Assembly (NCBI RefSeq): GCF_900102925.1
Contig: NZ_FNKI01000006.1
Span: 45,855 to 109,854 of the forward strand
Direction of reading: 5' to 3'
Source: Flagellimonas zhangzhouensis
GTDB taxonomy: Bacteria; Bacteroidota; Bacteroidia; Flavobacteriales; Flavobacteriaceae
DNA: 64,000 nucleotides
Position 1 is the first letter of the stretch. Each line of letters opens with the position of its first letter. Below, piece by piece: positions 27,465 through 35,532 of this stretch. The notes under the pieces were generated by a model that was not told where the DNA came from, did no database searches, and saw only the letters and a program-made list of their open reading frames with translations. Made by a program: the position numbers and the translations under genes.

Positions 27465-28802
27465 TTAGTCGTCGAATACTTTTTTAAGAACGAAGGTGAA
27501 CAATAGATCTCTATTGTATCTTTCAATCAAAACCTTGATGCGTTTGCCTTCACGCTCATTGAGCATTTTCAATATTTCTTGAAGTTTATAGCGATGGATT
27601 CGTTTTCCGTTCACAGCCAAAATCACATCACCTTCCCTTAGGCCTGCCTCTTCAGCTGGACTTCCTGCACGAATACCTGACACCACAATTTCAGGTACCA
27701 AACTTAACCTTGTTTTGTTTTCCAATAAAATTTGAACGTTACCAAAGGTATCACTGCCATCATCAGATACTACGCCATTGGCATCAGCTATACTTTCTGC
27801 AATGTATCTTAGTCCGTTGTGCTGTAATTCAATACCCGCTAAATTATATTGAAACGGATCTTTAAAGTTTCCGTTCTTTTTAAGGGTGACCAATCCACGG
27901 GAATAGTCAAAAATCATATTGAAACGTTTCAGTACCTCTCCTCCAACACTTCCATTTCTATCACCCAAACTATCCATTCCTTGGAACGATTCACGATAGG
28001 GAAAGGCCACTTTGGCTTCTTTCAGCTCAAAACCACCGATTCTTATACCGTTGACCTTGCTACGCTTTCCAAAAATATCACCGCTCAATCCTCTTCCAAG
28101 GTGGTCCTCATAATTTTTTTCAGGTATTTCCAATCCCTTTTCTGGGGAATGAAACAACCAAAGTGCATCACTACTGCCCGTATCCACCAATAATTTTACT
28201 GGAACATTTGTCGTATCCCGCATCAAAACAGTTCCTGCTACATAAGCTTTTCTGTTTGATACCACCAAAGGGATGGTTTGAGCATTCTTTTTCTCCTTGT
28301 ATTTATAATGGGTAGGATTATGCAACTTTAATGTTTTGGCCGAATAATTTACCTCAACAATAAAATCGCGAAACAAATCATAACCCATTATTCCATGTAC
28401 GGGAATACCCAGGGATGTGGAAAAATTGATATCTCGATCCAATACCACATATAAATCTTGTGCAAAATTCTTAGCCTTACCCAGTGAAAAGGCATTCACC
28501 CTAGAACTCAAAGCTTTCATAGGTTCGCCATCACCAAGCCCACGTATGGTAACTTCGGAAACATTATTGATGGCCACAGAATCGGATTCGGATAAATTGA
28601 AGAGAATAGGTTTACTTACCCCAGAATCCAAAATAAAGGTAAGTTCGGTTCCATTGATTTCAACTGGAATAATAATCAAGTTGTTGATGAGTTCGAACTT
28701 GATTTTTTGAACTTTCTGGTCTTTGGGCAAATGATATCCCTGCCCCAACATAAAGAGGGGAATCATTATTAAAAGCGCAAAAAATGTTAATTTTTTACTC
28801 AT
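27465..28802 (-). CDS. Double retropepsin-like aspartyl protease with PDZ domain
   Basis: A 445-residue exported protein: signal peptide (about residues 1-21, ending MLGQG), a first retropepsin-like domain with LDSG (Asp59), a second with LLVDTGSSD (Asp207), and a C-terminal PDZ domain (about 365-440, with GSPAEEAGLREGDVILAVNG). The two Asp motifs may form one bilobed active site within a single chain, as in pepsins, rather than by dimerisation. Role is probably periplasmic proteolysis; substrate unknown. ATG codons at 28805 and 28802 are equally possible; the open frame upstream (TTG 28817) gives a worse leader. Confidence 0.85.
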   Translation of the reverse strand: MSKKLTFFALLIMIPLFMLGQGYHLPKDQKVQKIKFELINNLIIIPVEINGTELTFILDSGVSKPILFNLSESDSVAINNVSEVTIRGLGDGEPMKALSSRVNAFSLGKAKNFAQDLYVVLDRDINFSTSLGIPVHGIMGYDLFRDFIVEVNYSAKTLKLHNPTHYKYKEKKNAQTIPLVVSNRKAYVAGTVLMRDTTNVPVKLLVDTGSSDALWLFHSPEKGLEIPEKNYEDHLGRGLSGDIFGKRSKVNGIRIGGFELKEAKVAFPYRESFQGMDSLGDRNGSVGGEVLKRFNMIFDYSRGLVTLKKNGNFKDPFQYNLAGIELQHNGLRYIAESIADANGVVSDDGSDTFGNVQILLENKTRLSLVPEIVVSGIRAGSPAEEAGLREGDVILAVNGKRIHRYKLQEILKMLNEREGKRIKVLIERYNRDLLFTFVLKKVFDD

Positions 28803-28951
28803 CATGCCTAATTTCAACCATACATTGTTACTAAATATATAAAATAAAGCTATTCAACTCCTTTAATTTAACATTTCGCTAACCGCATAATTATTCCTGA
28901 AAGTTGTTGTTTTCAACAGCTGTTTTCATCATTTTTGCCAAAAATTTCGTC

Positions 28952-30142
28952 ATGCCAAGTATCTCAAACAAAGGGCAACAAATGCCCGCTTCGCCCATTC
29001 GTAAATTGGTTCCTTATGCGGAGGCCGCTAAAAAGAGAGGTGTAAACGTTATCCACCTCAACATAGGCCAGCCAGATATAAAGACACCAAAGGTGGCGTT
29101 GGACGCGGTCAGAAACCATAACATCGAGGTACTATCTTACAGTATGACAGAGGGTTCGGAGGAGTACCGCCAAAAAATCGCAGCTTACTACGCTAAAAAG
29201 GATATTCATGTTTCTGCTCAAGAGATCATAGTTACAACAGGAGGTTCAGAGGCGTTATCATTTGCCATGGGCACCATTATGGATGCTGGAGATGAAATTA
29301 TTATACCTGAACCATTTTATGCCAATTACAATGGGTTTGCCACGGCTATGGGTGTGAATGTGGTTCCGATTGCCTCAAGCATTGATGAAAACTTTGCTTT
29401 GCCCCCTATTTCCGATTTTGAGAGATTAATCAGTCCAAAAACAAAAGCTATTTTAATATGTAACCCTGGGAATCCAACAGGTTACCTTTATAGTAAAGAA
29501 GAAATTGAACAATTGGCAGCTTTGGTAAAAAAGCATAATCTGTTTTTGATTGCTGACGAAGTATATCGCGAATTCACCTATGACGGACGCGAGCATTTTT
29601 CGATTTTACAGTTGGGCGGATTGGATGATTATGCCATTGTGGTTGATTCGGTTTCCAAAAGATATAGCATGTGTGGTGCTCGAATTGGGTGTTTGGTCTC
29701 CAAAAACAAAGAGGCAATTCAAACGGCGTTGAAATTTGCCCAAGCCCGTTTGTCCCCACCAACTTTTGCTCAAATCGCGAGTGAAGCTGCTTTGGAAACG
29801 CCTCAAGAATATTTTGATGATGTGATCCATGAATATGTGGCACGAAGAAATACTTTGGTTTCCGAACTAAAAAAACTGGAAGGTGTAAAGGTTGCCGTTC
29901 CGCAAGGTGCATTTTATTGTGTAGTGGAATTACCCATTGCCGATGCCGATGATTTTGCCCAATGGCTACTGGAAAACTTCGAAATGGAAGGAAGCACCGT
30001 TATGGTGGCTCCTGCCGCTGGTTTCTACGCTACCCCAGGATTGGGAAAAAACCAAATTAGAATTGCCTATGTGCTCGAAAAAGAGCAACTTGTAAAGGCC
30101 GTTCAAATATTGGGCGCAGCTTTAAAGCAGTACAACGCTTAG
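28952..30142 (+). CDS. Class I pyridoxal-phosphate aminotransferase
   Basis: A 396-residue fold-type I aminotransferase. HLNIGQPDIKTPK near the N terminus, the NPGNPTG substrate loop, ADEVYREF, and the PLP-binding Lys236 in DSVSKRYSMCGARIG are visible. It fits the aspartate/aromatic aminotransferase group and could act on aromatic or branched amino acids. The open frame runs back to 28904, but that part is hydrophobic and AT-rich; MPSISNKGQQMPASPIRKL matches homologues. Its TAG stop shares one base with the murB GTG start. Confidence 0.9.
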   Translation: MPSISNKGQQMPASPIRKLVPYAEAAKKRGVNVIHLNIGQPDIKTPKVALDAVRNHNIEVLSYSMTEGSEEYRQKIAAYYAKKDIHVSAQEIIVTTGGSEALSFAMGTIMDAGDEIIIPEPFYANYNGFATAMGVNVVPIASSIDENFALPPISDFERLISPKTKAILICNPGNPTGYLYSKEEIEQLAALVKKHNLFLIADEVYREFTYDGREHFSILQLGGLDDYAIVVDSVSKRYSMCGARIGCLVSKNKEAIQTALKFAQARLSPPTFAQIASEAALETPQEYFDDVIHEYVARRNTLVSELKKLEGVKVAVPQGAFYCVVELPIADADDFAQWLLENFEMEGSTVMVAPAAGFYATPGLGKNQIRIAYVLEKEQLVKAVQILGAALKQYNA

Positions 30143-31158
30143 TGAACATTCAGGAGAACATATCTTTAAAGGAGTACAATACCTTTGGTATTGATGCAAA
30201 AGCCCGATTTTTTGTCGAAATAACTGGCTTGGCACAACTTCAAAAAGTGTTGGAACTAAAAGCATATCCCGAAAAATTTATCCTTAGCGGTGGGAGTAAC
30301 ATTTTGCTCACCAAAGATATCGATGCCCTTGTTATGAATTTAAAGTTGAAAGGCATCAGCATTGTTGAAGAGAATGATGAAACAGTTGAAATAAAAGTAA
30401 TGGCTGGTGAAAACTGGCATCAACTCGTACTTTGGACTCTAGAACATGACTTTGGCGGGCTTGAAAACCTTTCTCTAATTCCTGGTAATGTGGGCACGGC
30501 TCCGATTCAAAATATTGGCGCCTATGGTGTTGAATTGAAAGATGTGTTTGTGAGTTGTGCCGCCATGGATATGAAAACGGGCGAATTGGTCGGATTTGAA
30601 AAAGAAGATTGTCAATTCGGATACCGTGACTCCATTTTTAAAAATGATGCCAAAGGCAAATACATTATTACTTCGGTTAATCTACGTCTCACCAAGAAAA
30701 ACCATAATCTGCAAACAGGTTATGGTGCCATTGAAGCTCAATTAAAGGAAAACAACATAGTTTATCCTACCATTCAAGATATTTCGAATGCTGTAATTGC
30801 CATTCGCCAAAGTAAGTTGCCAGACCCAAAAAAAATCGGGAACAGTGGCAGTTTTTTCAAAAATCCAATAGTTTCCAAAAAGAAATTTGACAAATTCAGG
30901 AAAGCAAATCCAGAGGCTCCTTTTTATGAGGTGGATGAAAATGAATACAAAATTCCTGCTGGTTGGCTTATAGAACAATGTGGATTCAAAGGAAAAAGAT
31001 TTGCAGATGCTGGGGTTCACGAAAAACAAGCCCTTGTTTTGGTAAACCATGGCAATGCTACTGGAAAGGAAATTTTATATCTCGCCAAGAACATTCAAGA
31101 AGAGGTAAAGAAAAAGTTTGGAATAAAAATTCAGCCCGAAGTAAACCTTATAAAATAA
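30142..31158 (+). CDS. murB: UDP-N-acetylenolpyruvoylglucosamine reductase
   Basis: A 338-residue FAD/NADPH enzyme making UDP-MurNAc for peptidoglycan. N-terminal NTFGIDAKARFFVEI, the FAD loop LSGGSNILLT, GLENLSLIPGNVGTAPIQNIGAYGVE, and catalytic Ser in GNSGSFFKNPIV are all present. It is the longer type I form with the YGAIEAQL insert. It starts with GTG overlapping the aminotransferase stop (TAGTG), so translation is likely coupled. Confidence 0.97.
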   Translation: MNIQENISLKEYNTFGIDAKARFFVEITGLAQLQKVLELKAYPEKFILSGGSNILLTKDIDALVMNLKLKGISIVEENDETVEIKVMAGENWHQLVLWTLEHDFGGLENLSLIPGNVGTAPIQNIGAYGVELKDVFVSCAAMDMKTGELVGFEKEDCQFGYRDSIFKNDAKGKYIITSVNLRLTKKNHNLQTGYGAIEAQLKENNIVYPTIQDISNAVIAIRQSKLPDPKKIGNSGSFFKNPIVSKKKFDKFRKANPEAPFYEVDENEYKIPAGWLIEQCGFKGKRFADAGVHEKQALVLVNHGNATGKEILYLAKNIQEEVKKKFGIKIQPEVNLIK

Positions 31159-31159
31159 G

Positions 31160-31194
31160 ATAACCCCCACGTTAAAGTCAACTGCGGGGGTTAT
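31160..31194 (+). terminator. Hairpin after murB, probable terminator
   Basis: ATAACCCCC (31160-31168) pairs exactly with GGGGGTTAT (31186-31194) over a 17-base loop. It begins two bases after the murB stop but lacks a T-run, so termination may be weak, or the hairpin may protect the 3' end. The 205 bases between murB and the sigma gene hold nothing else clear. Confidence 0.5.
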
Positions 31195-31363
31195 ACCAAA
31201 CCAAACTAACCAAATTTATGTATGCTTTTGGGTTTCCTTAACCCTTTTTTCTTTTTCATAGAGCTCGACTCGAAATGCTTTTTCTGCCGTAGCTTTGTCT
31301 TATATACGATATAAATCCTATTTTAGATTTTGGCCCCATGAAAATTTTACCAAAAAAACATTA

Positions 31364-31930
31364 ATGAGCACTTTAATTGAAAGACATATTGTGTCGCTTC
31401 TTGCCGATCGAGATGATAAGGCTATATCCTTACTCTATGAAAACTACGGAGATACACTTTTTGGTGTAGCCTATAAAGTAGTAAAAGATGAAGAATTGGC
31501 ACAAGATGTTTTACAGGAAAGTTTTATTAAAATTTGGAAAAAAGCAGATTCCTATGATGCTTCCAAGGCCAAACTTTTTACTTGGTTGTTCCGAATTACA
31601 CGAAATACTGCCATAGATAAGTTAAGAAGTGTTAAAAATAAAGCGGACAAGGAAATCCAAATCGATGTTTCAGACGTATATAATGTTGGAGTGAAGGGGT
31701 TAAACCCAGAACATCTAGACATCCAAGAAAACCTGGATAAAATAGAAGACAAGTATAGAATTGTTCTAGAAGCCTTATTTTTTGAAGGAATGACACAGCA
31801 GGAGGCAAGTGAGGAACTGGACATTCCCTTGGGAACTATAAAATCCAGATTAAAAATCGGACTCCGAGAACTTGGAAAGATTTACGGCACAACCATGACT
31901 TTGCTCCTCTTATTAAACATACTGCCATGA
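31364..31930 (+). CDS. ECF RNA polymerase sigma factor
   Basis: A 188-residue sigma-70-family factor with region 2 (LLYENYGDTLFGVAYKVVKDEELAQDVLQES, then TWLFRITRNTAIDKLR) and region 4 (VLEALFFEGMTQQEASEELDIPLGTIKSRL). The open frame reaches 31295, but MSTLIERHIVSLLADRDD is the natural start. Its stop overlaps the anti-sigma start as ATGA. The C terminus TMTLLLLLNILP is hydrophobic. It should direct transcription of an unknown regulon, released by the partner anti-sigma factor. Confidence 0.92.
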   Translation: MSTLIERHIVSLLADRDDKAISLLYENYGDTLFGVAYKVVKDEELAQDVLQESFIKIWKKADSYDASKAKLFTWLFRITRNTAIDKLRSVKNKADKEIQIDVSDVYNVGVKGLNPEHLDIQENLDKIEDKYRIVLEALFFEGMTQQEASEELDIPLGTIKSRLKIGLRELGKIYGTTMTLLLLLNILP

Positions 31931-32685
31931 AAGAAAAAGTTAAAATATTTTTAGAGTCGGATATCCTTGAAAAATATCTCGTTGGAGATACCACTAAGGA
32001 AGAATCCCAACAAGCTGAAAGATACATTGCCATGTATCCCGAAGTAAGAGAGACCTACGATGAGCTTCAAAAGAATTTGGAGACTTTCGCCAATATCTAC
32101 GCCAGAAAAACTCCAGAAGGCCTTAAGGAAATAATTATAGCAAGTGCCAAGAAGGAGACCATGGTAACCCGAAGAGTACTTCGATATGCGGTTGCGGCAA
32201 GTGTGGCCATTATGATTTTTGCAGGTTCTTCCCTATTCTTTTGGAACCAGAACCAAAGTCTACAGGAAGAAAACAACTTGGTCAACAACAAAATCAAGTA
32301 TTTGGAAAACAATATGAAGGATCAATTGGCCGATATGAGAAACCAATTCATCGTTTTGAACAACCCAGATACCAAAAAGCTTCAAGTTAACGGAAAGCGC
32401 GAGGCCAAAGAGTTGAAAGCTGTTGCATATATCAACCCTGTTAAAAAACTTTCCTACATCAATGTGAGCAATGTTCCTGATCTTCCAGAGAATAAATGTT
32501 TCCAAATGTGGGCCGAAGTAAATGGGGAATTGGTGAATTTGGGTGTTATCAAACAGTTTGATGAAAAAGATAAACTGCTTGCACTTCCTTATTCCGATAA
32601 AGCTGTTGGATACATTACCATTGAGCCAGAAGGCGGAAACACATCTCCTTCGGTTGACAATATTGTGGCCAATATCGCCTATTAA
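31927..32685 (+). CDS. RskA-type membrane anti-sigma factor
   Basis: A 252-residue protein with an N-terminal cytoplasmic zinc-less sigma-binding region (about 1-80), one transmembrane helix (about 86-107, YAVAASVAIMIFAGSSLFFW), a coiled coil (about 110-145) and the periplasmic RskA/DUF2337-like C-terminal domain with KCFQMWAEVNGELVNLGVI. It overlaps the upstream sigma gene by four bases. Such anti-sigma factors hold the ECF factor at the membrane until proteolysis releases it. Confidence 0.9.
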   Translation: MKEKVKIFLESDILEKYLVGDTTKEESQQAERYIAMYPEVRETYDELQKNLETFANIYARKTPEGLKEIIIASAKKETMVTRRVLRYAVAASVAIMIFAGSSLFFWNQNQSLQEENNLVNNKIKYLENNMKDQLADMRNQFIVLNNPDTKKLQVNGKREAKELKAVAYINPVKKLSYINVSNVPDLPENKCFQMWAEVNGELVNLGVIKQFDEKDKLLALPYSDKAVGYITIEPEGGNTSPSVDNIVANIAY

Positions 32686-32736
32686 GCAACTACCAAAGAA
32701 ACCTTAAAGTTGCATAGCCTTTCACTGGGTATTTTG

Positions 32737-32744
32737 TACCTTTG
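32737..32744 (+). promoter_or_regulatory. -7 promoter element TACCTTTG before the Cys-rich small protein gene
   Basis: Exact TAnnTTTG match ending 15 bases before the ATG at 32760, with a TTG at 32710-32712 (24-base spacing) as a possible -33. It overlaps the GTG at 32742 that would otherwise be an alternative start, so 32760 is preferred. Confidence 0.6.
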
Positions 32745-32759
32745 TGCAAAAGTTGGATT

Positions 32760-32963
32760 ATGAAGTTAGCATTATTGACCATAGGCCTTTTGTTACTCGC
32801 ATTCGCAGGAATTGCAATTAAAATTTGGGGTAAAAAAGATGGAGAATTCGCAGGAACCTGCGCAAGTCAAAGCCCATTTTTAAATAAAGAAGGAGAAGCC
32901 TGTGGATTCTGTGGGAAACTACCAAGTGAGCAAGATTGCAAAAAAGACTCAGTTACCCAGTAA
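32760..32963 (+). CDS. Small Cys-containing membrane protein
   Basis: A 67-residue protein with one N-terminal transmembrane helix (about residues 3-21) followed by KIWGKKDGEFAGTCASQSP and GEACGFCGK. Four cysteines (34, 48, 51, 60) in a 27-residue extramembrane part could bind a metal or form disulfides. The family is one I recall as a conserved small membrane protein of flavobacteria with unknown function. It has its own -7 element. Confidence 0.8.
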   Translation: MKLALLTIGLLLLAFAGIAIKIWGKKDGEFAGTCASQSPFLNKEGEACGFCGKLPSEQDCKKDSVTQ

Positions 32964-32994
32964 TAAATCTTTATATTTAGGCTAAAACCCATTT

Positions 32995-33555
32995 TTGGAG
33001 AAAACCGAAGATTCCATTAAAGACATTATTCAAAAGGCAAAAAAGGGAAATCAGATTGCCTTTAGCACACTTTTGGACACTTTTTGGAACGATGTTTACG
33101 GTTTTCAGATGCTTCGCACCAAGAATGAAAACGATGCTGAGGATATCACCATCCGAACATTTTCCAGAGCTTTCGACCGAATAGAGACCTATGATGAAGC
33201 CTATGAGTTCAAGACTTGGCTCATCACTATTTCCAAAAATTTACATGTGGATTTACTCCGAAAGCGAAAAAAAAGTTTTTTGGATGAAATGGAAGCGCGT
33301 GGCGATGAAGTAAAACGGGTCTTGGACGAAACTCCGTCCGTAGAAGATCAATTGATCATCGAACAAAACCTTGCCAATTTGTTGCAAGACATCAAAAAAT
33401 TGAAACCACATTACCAAAAGGTCATCAACCTCCGTTATTTTAACGAAATGAGCTATGCCGACATAGCCAAGGAACTCAACGAACCCGTGAATAACGTCAA
33501 GGTAAAATTGCTTCGTGCCAAAAAACTTTTGGCAGAAATCATCAAGAAAAAGTGA
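32995..33555 (+). CDS. ECF RNA polymerase sigma factor
   Basis: A 186-residue sigma factor with region 2 (FRT-like ENDAEDITIRTFSRAFDRI, then FKTWLITISKNLHVDLLRKR) and region 4 (INLRYFNEMSYADIAKELN, VNNVKVKLLRAKKLL). It starts with TTG at 32995; there is no ATG before region 2. No anti-sigma gene is adjacent: lipA follows behind its own promoter. The Arg/Lys-rich linker KRKKS follows region 2.4. Confidence 0.9.
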   Translation: MEKTEDSIKDIIQKAKKGNQIAFSTLLDTFWNDVYGFQMLRTKNENDAEDITIRTFSRAFDRIETYDEAYEFKTWLITISKNLHVDLLRKRKKSFLDEMEARGDEVKRVLDETPSVEDQLIIEQNLANLLQDIKKLKPHYQKVINLRYFNEMSYADIAKELNEPVNNVKVKLLRAKKLLAEIIKKK

Positions 33556-33591
33556 TGCCGTTCTAGGCACTAACTTTCGTTTCCAGTTTAG

Positions 33592-33599
33592 TATCTTTG
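33592..33599 (+). promoter_or_regulatory. -7 promoter element TATCTTTG for lipA
   Basis: Exact TAnnTTTG match ending 19 bases before the lipA ATG, in the 63-base gap after the sigma gene. Confidence 0.65.
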
Positions 33600-33618
33600 T
33601 ACATCCAAATTTGTTTGT

Positions 33619-34494
33619 ATGAGCACAAGTGTGGCAGAAAATGTTCTCCCCCCAAAAGGAAAACCGAAATGGTTACGTGTAAAACTTCCAACAGGAAAAA
33701 AATACACCCAACTTAGAGGGCTTGTAGATAAGTACGACCTACACACCATTTGCACTTCGGGCAGTTGCCCCAATATGGGCGAATGCTGGGGTGAGGGAAC
33801 TGCAACCTTTATGATTTTGGGAAATATCTGTACACGATCCTGCGGTTTTTGCGGTGTAAAAACGGGAAGACCTGAAAGTGTGGATTGGGCTGAACCTGAA
33901 AAAGTGGCTCGCTCCATCAAAATCATGAAAATTAAACATGCCGTACTTACTTCTGTAGACAGGGATGATTTAAAAGATATGGGGTCCATTATTTGGGCCG
34001 AAACCGTAAAAGCGGTGCGCCGAATGAATCCCGAAACCACCATGGAAACTTTGATTCCCGATTTTCAAGGTATCTCCACTCACTTGGATAGACTTATTGA
34101 GGTTTCACCAGAGGTTATTTCACACAACATGGAAACTGTAAAAAGGTTGACCCGTGAAGTGCGAATTCAAGCCAAATACGAAAGAAGCTTGGAAGTGTTG
34201 GATTATTTAAAGAAAAATGGTGCCAACAGAACCAAATCTGGTATTATGCTTGGTTTGGGTGAAGAAGAACGTGAAGTTATCGAAACCATGGAAGACCTTC
34301 GCAAAGCCAATGTAGATGTGGTGACTATTGGTCAATATCTTCAGCCGTCCAAAAAACATTTGCCCGTAAAGCAATTTATCTTGCCAGAGCAATTTAAAAA
34401 ATACGAGGAACTTGGATTGGAAATGGGCTTCAGACATGTAGAAAGTGGCGCATTGGTACGTTCATCCTACAAAGCACACAAGCACATTCAGTAA
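33619..34494 (+). CDS. lipA: Lipoyl synthase
   Basis: A 291-residue radical SAM enzyme that inserts two sulfurs into octanoyl groups on lipoyl domains. The auxiliary cluster ligands are Cys45, Cys50 and Cys56 ([12 protein letters not shown]), and the radical SAM cluster is CTRSCGFC (71, 75, 78). The C-terminal [10 protein letters not shown] supplies the conserved Arg-Ser-Ser. The length is normal. It is probably a monocistronic unit ahead of gap. Confidence 0.98.
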   Translation: MSTSVAENVLPPKGKPKWLRVKLPTGKKYTQLRGLVDKYDLHTICTSGSCPNMGECWGEGTATFMILGNICTRSCGFCGVKTGRPESVDWAEPEKVARSIKIMKIKHAVLTSVDRDDLKDMGSIIWAETVKAVRRMNPETTMETLIPDFQGISTHLDRLIEVSPEVISHNMETVKRLTREVRIQAKYERSLEVLDYLKKNGANRTKSGIMLGLGEEEREVIETMEDLRKANVDVVTIGQYLQPSKKHLPVKQFILPEQFKKYEELGLEMGFRHVESGALVRSSYKAHKHIQ

Positions 34495-34521
34495 ACTGAC
34501 TCCCCAACACCTCCCCCTCCA

Positions 34522-35532
34522 ATGAAAAACATAACCCTTGGAATAAATGGCTTTGGACGTATCGGGAGAACCCTATTCAGGCTACTGTTGAACCACCCGA
34601 ATATAACAGTGGTTGCCATTAACGATTTGGCAGACGCCAAAACTTTAGCGCATTTGCTAAAATACGATAGCATTCATGGTGGAATACAAGCTGAGATATA
34701 TTCTGAAGGTGAAAATATTGTGGTTAATGGAAGAAAGATTCCTGTTTTAAACCACAACCATCCTAAGGATATAAATTGGGCCGCCCATCAGATAGATATT
34801 GTAGTTGAATCAACAGGGAAATTCAAAAAAGAAGAACAATTAAAGTACCACCTTACCAACGGAGCAAAAAAAGTGATTCTATCCGTACCACCAGAAGATG
34901 AAAACATTAAAATGGTGGTTTTAGGCGTAAATGAAGATATAATTGAAGCGGAGGACCAAATTATTTCCAATGCCTCATGCACAACGAACAATGCCGCTCC
35001 CATGATCAAAATTGTCAAAGAATTATGTGGTATTGAGCAGGCATATATTACCACAATACATTCTTATACCTCCGATCAAAATTTACACGATGCCCCTCAT
35101 AGGGATTTAAGAAGGTCTCGGGCCGCAGGGCAATCCATAATACCTACAACCACAGGTGCTGCAAAAGCATTAACAAGTATATTTCCAGATCTTTCAGATG
35201 TTATTGGTGGATGTGGAATTAGAGTTCCTGTCCCCAATGGTTCCTTAACAGATATTACCTTCAACGTAGTTAACGAAACATCGATTGAGGAAATAAATAG
35301 TACCTTTAAAAAACATTCGGAAGGCGATTTAAAGGGTATTTTACATTATACTGAGGATCCTATTGTTTCTATCGACATAAACAATAGTTATCATTCTTGT
35401 ACGTTTGATTCATTGATGACCTCGGTAATTGGTAAAATGGTGAAAATTATCGGGTGGTACGATAATGAAACTGGATATTGTTCCAGGATAGTGGATTTAA
35501 TAGCATTGCTTATAAAGAAAAAGTACGTTTGA
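34522..35532 (+). CDS. gap: Glyceraldehyde-3-phosphate dehydrogenase
   Basis: A 336-residue enzyme of glycolysis or gluconeogenesis. NGFGRIGRTLFRL binds NAD, INDLAD (Asp35) suggests NAD rather than NADP preference, catalytic Cys153 is in SNASCTTNN and His in TTIHSYTSDQ. WYDNETGYCSRIVDL closes the chain. Its TGA stop overlaps the TTG start of a hybrid histidine kinase. Flavobacteria often carry two gap genes; which role this copy has is not clear. Confidence 0.95.
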   Translation: MKNITLGINGFGRIGRTLFRLLLNHPNITVVAINDLADAKTLAHLLKYDSIHGGIQAEIYSEGENIVVNGRKIPVLNHNHPKDINWAAHQIDIVVESTGKFKKEEQLKYHLTNGAKKVILSVPPEDENIKMVVLGVNEDIIEAEDQIISNASCTTNNAAPMIKIVKELCGIEQAYITTIHSYTSDQNLHDAPHRDLRRSRAAGQSIIPTTTGAAKALTSIFPDLSDVIGGCGIRVPVPNGSLTDITFNVVNETSIEEINSTFKKHSEGDLKGILHYTEDPIVSIDINNSYHSCTFDSLMTSVIGKMVKIIGWYDNETGYCSRIVDLIALLIKKKYV

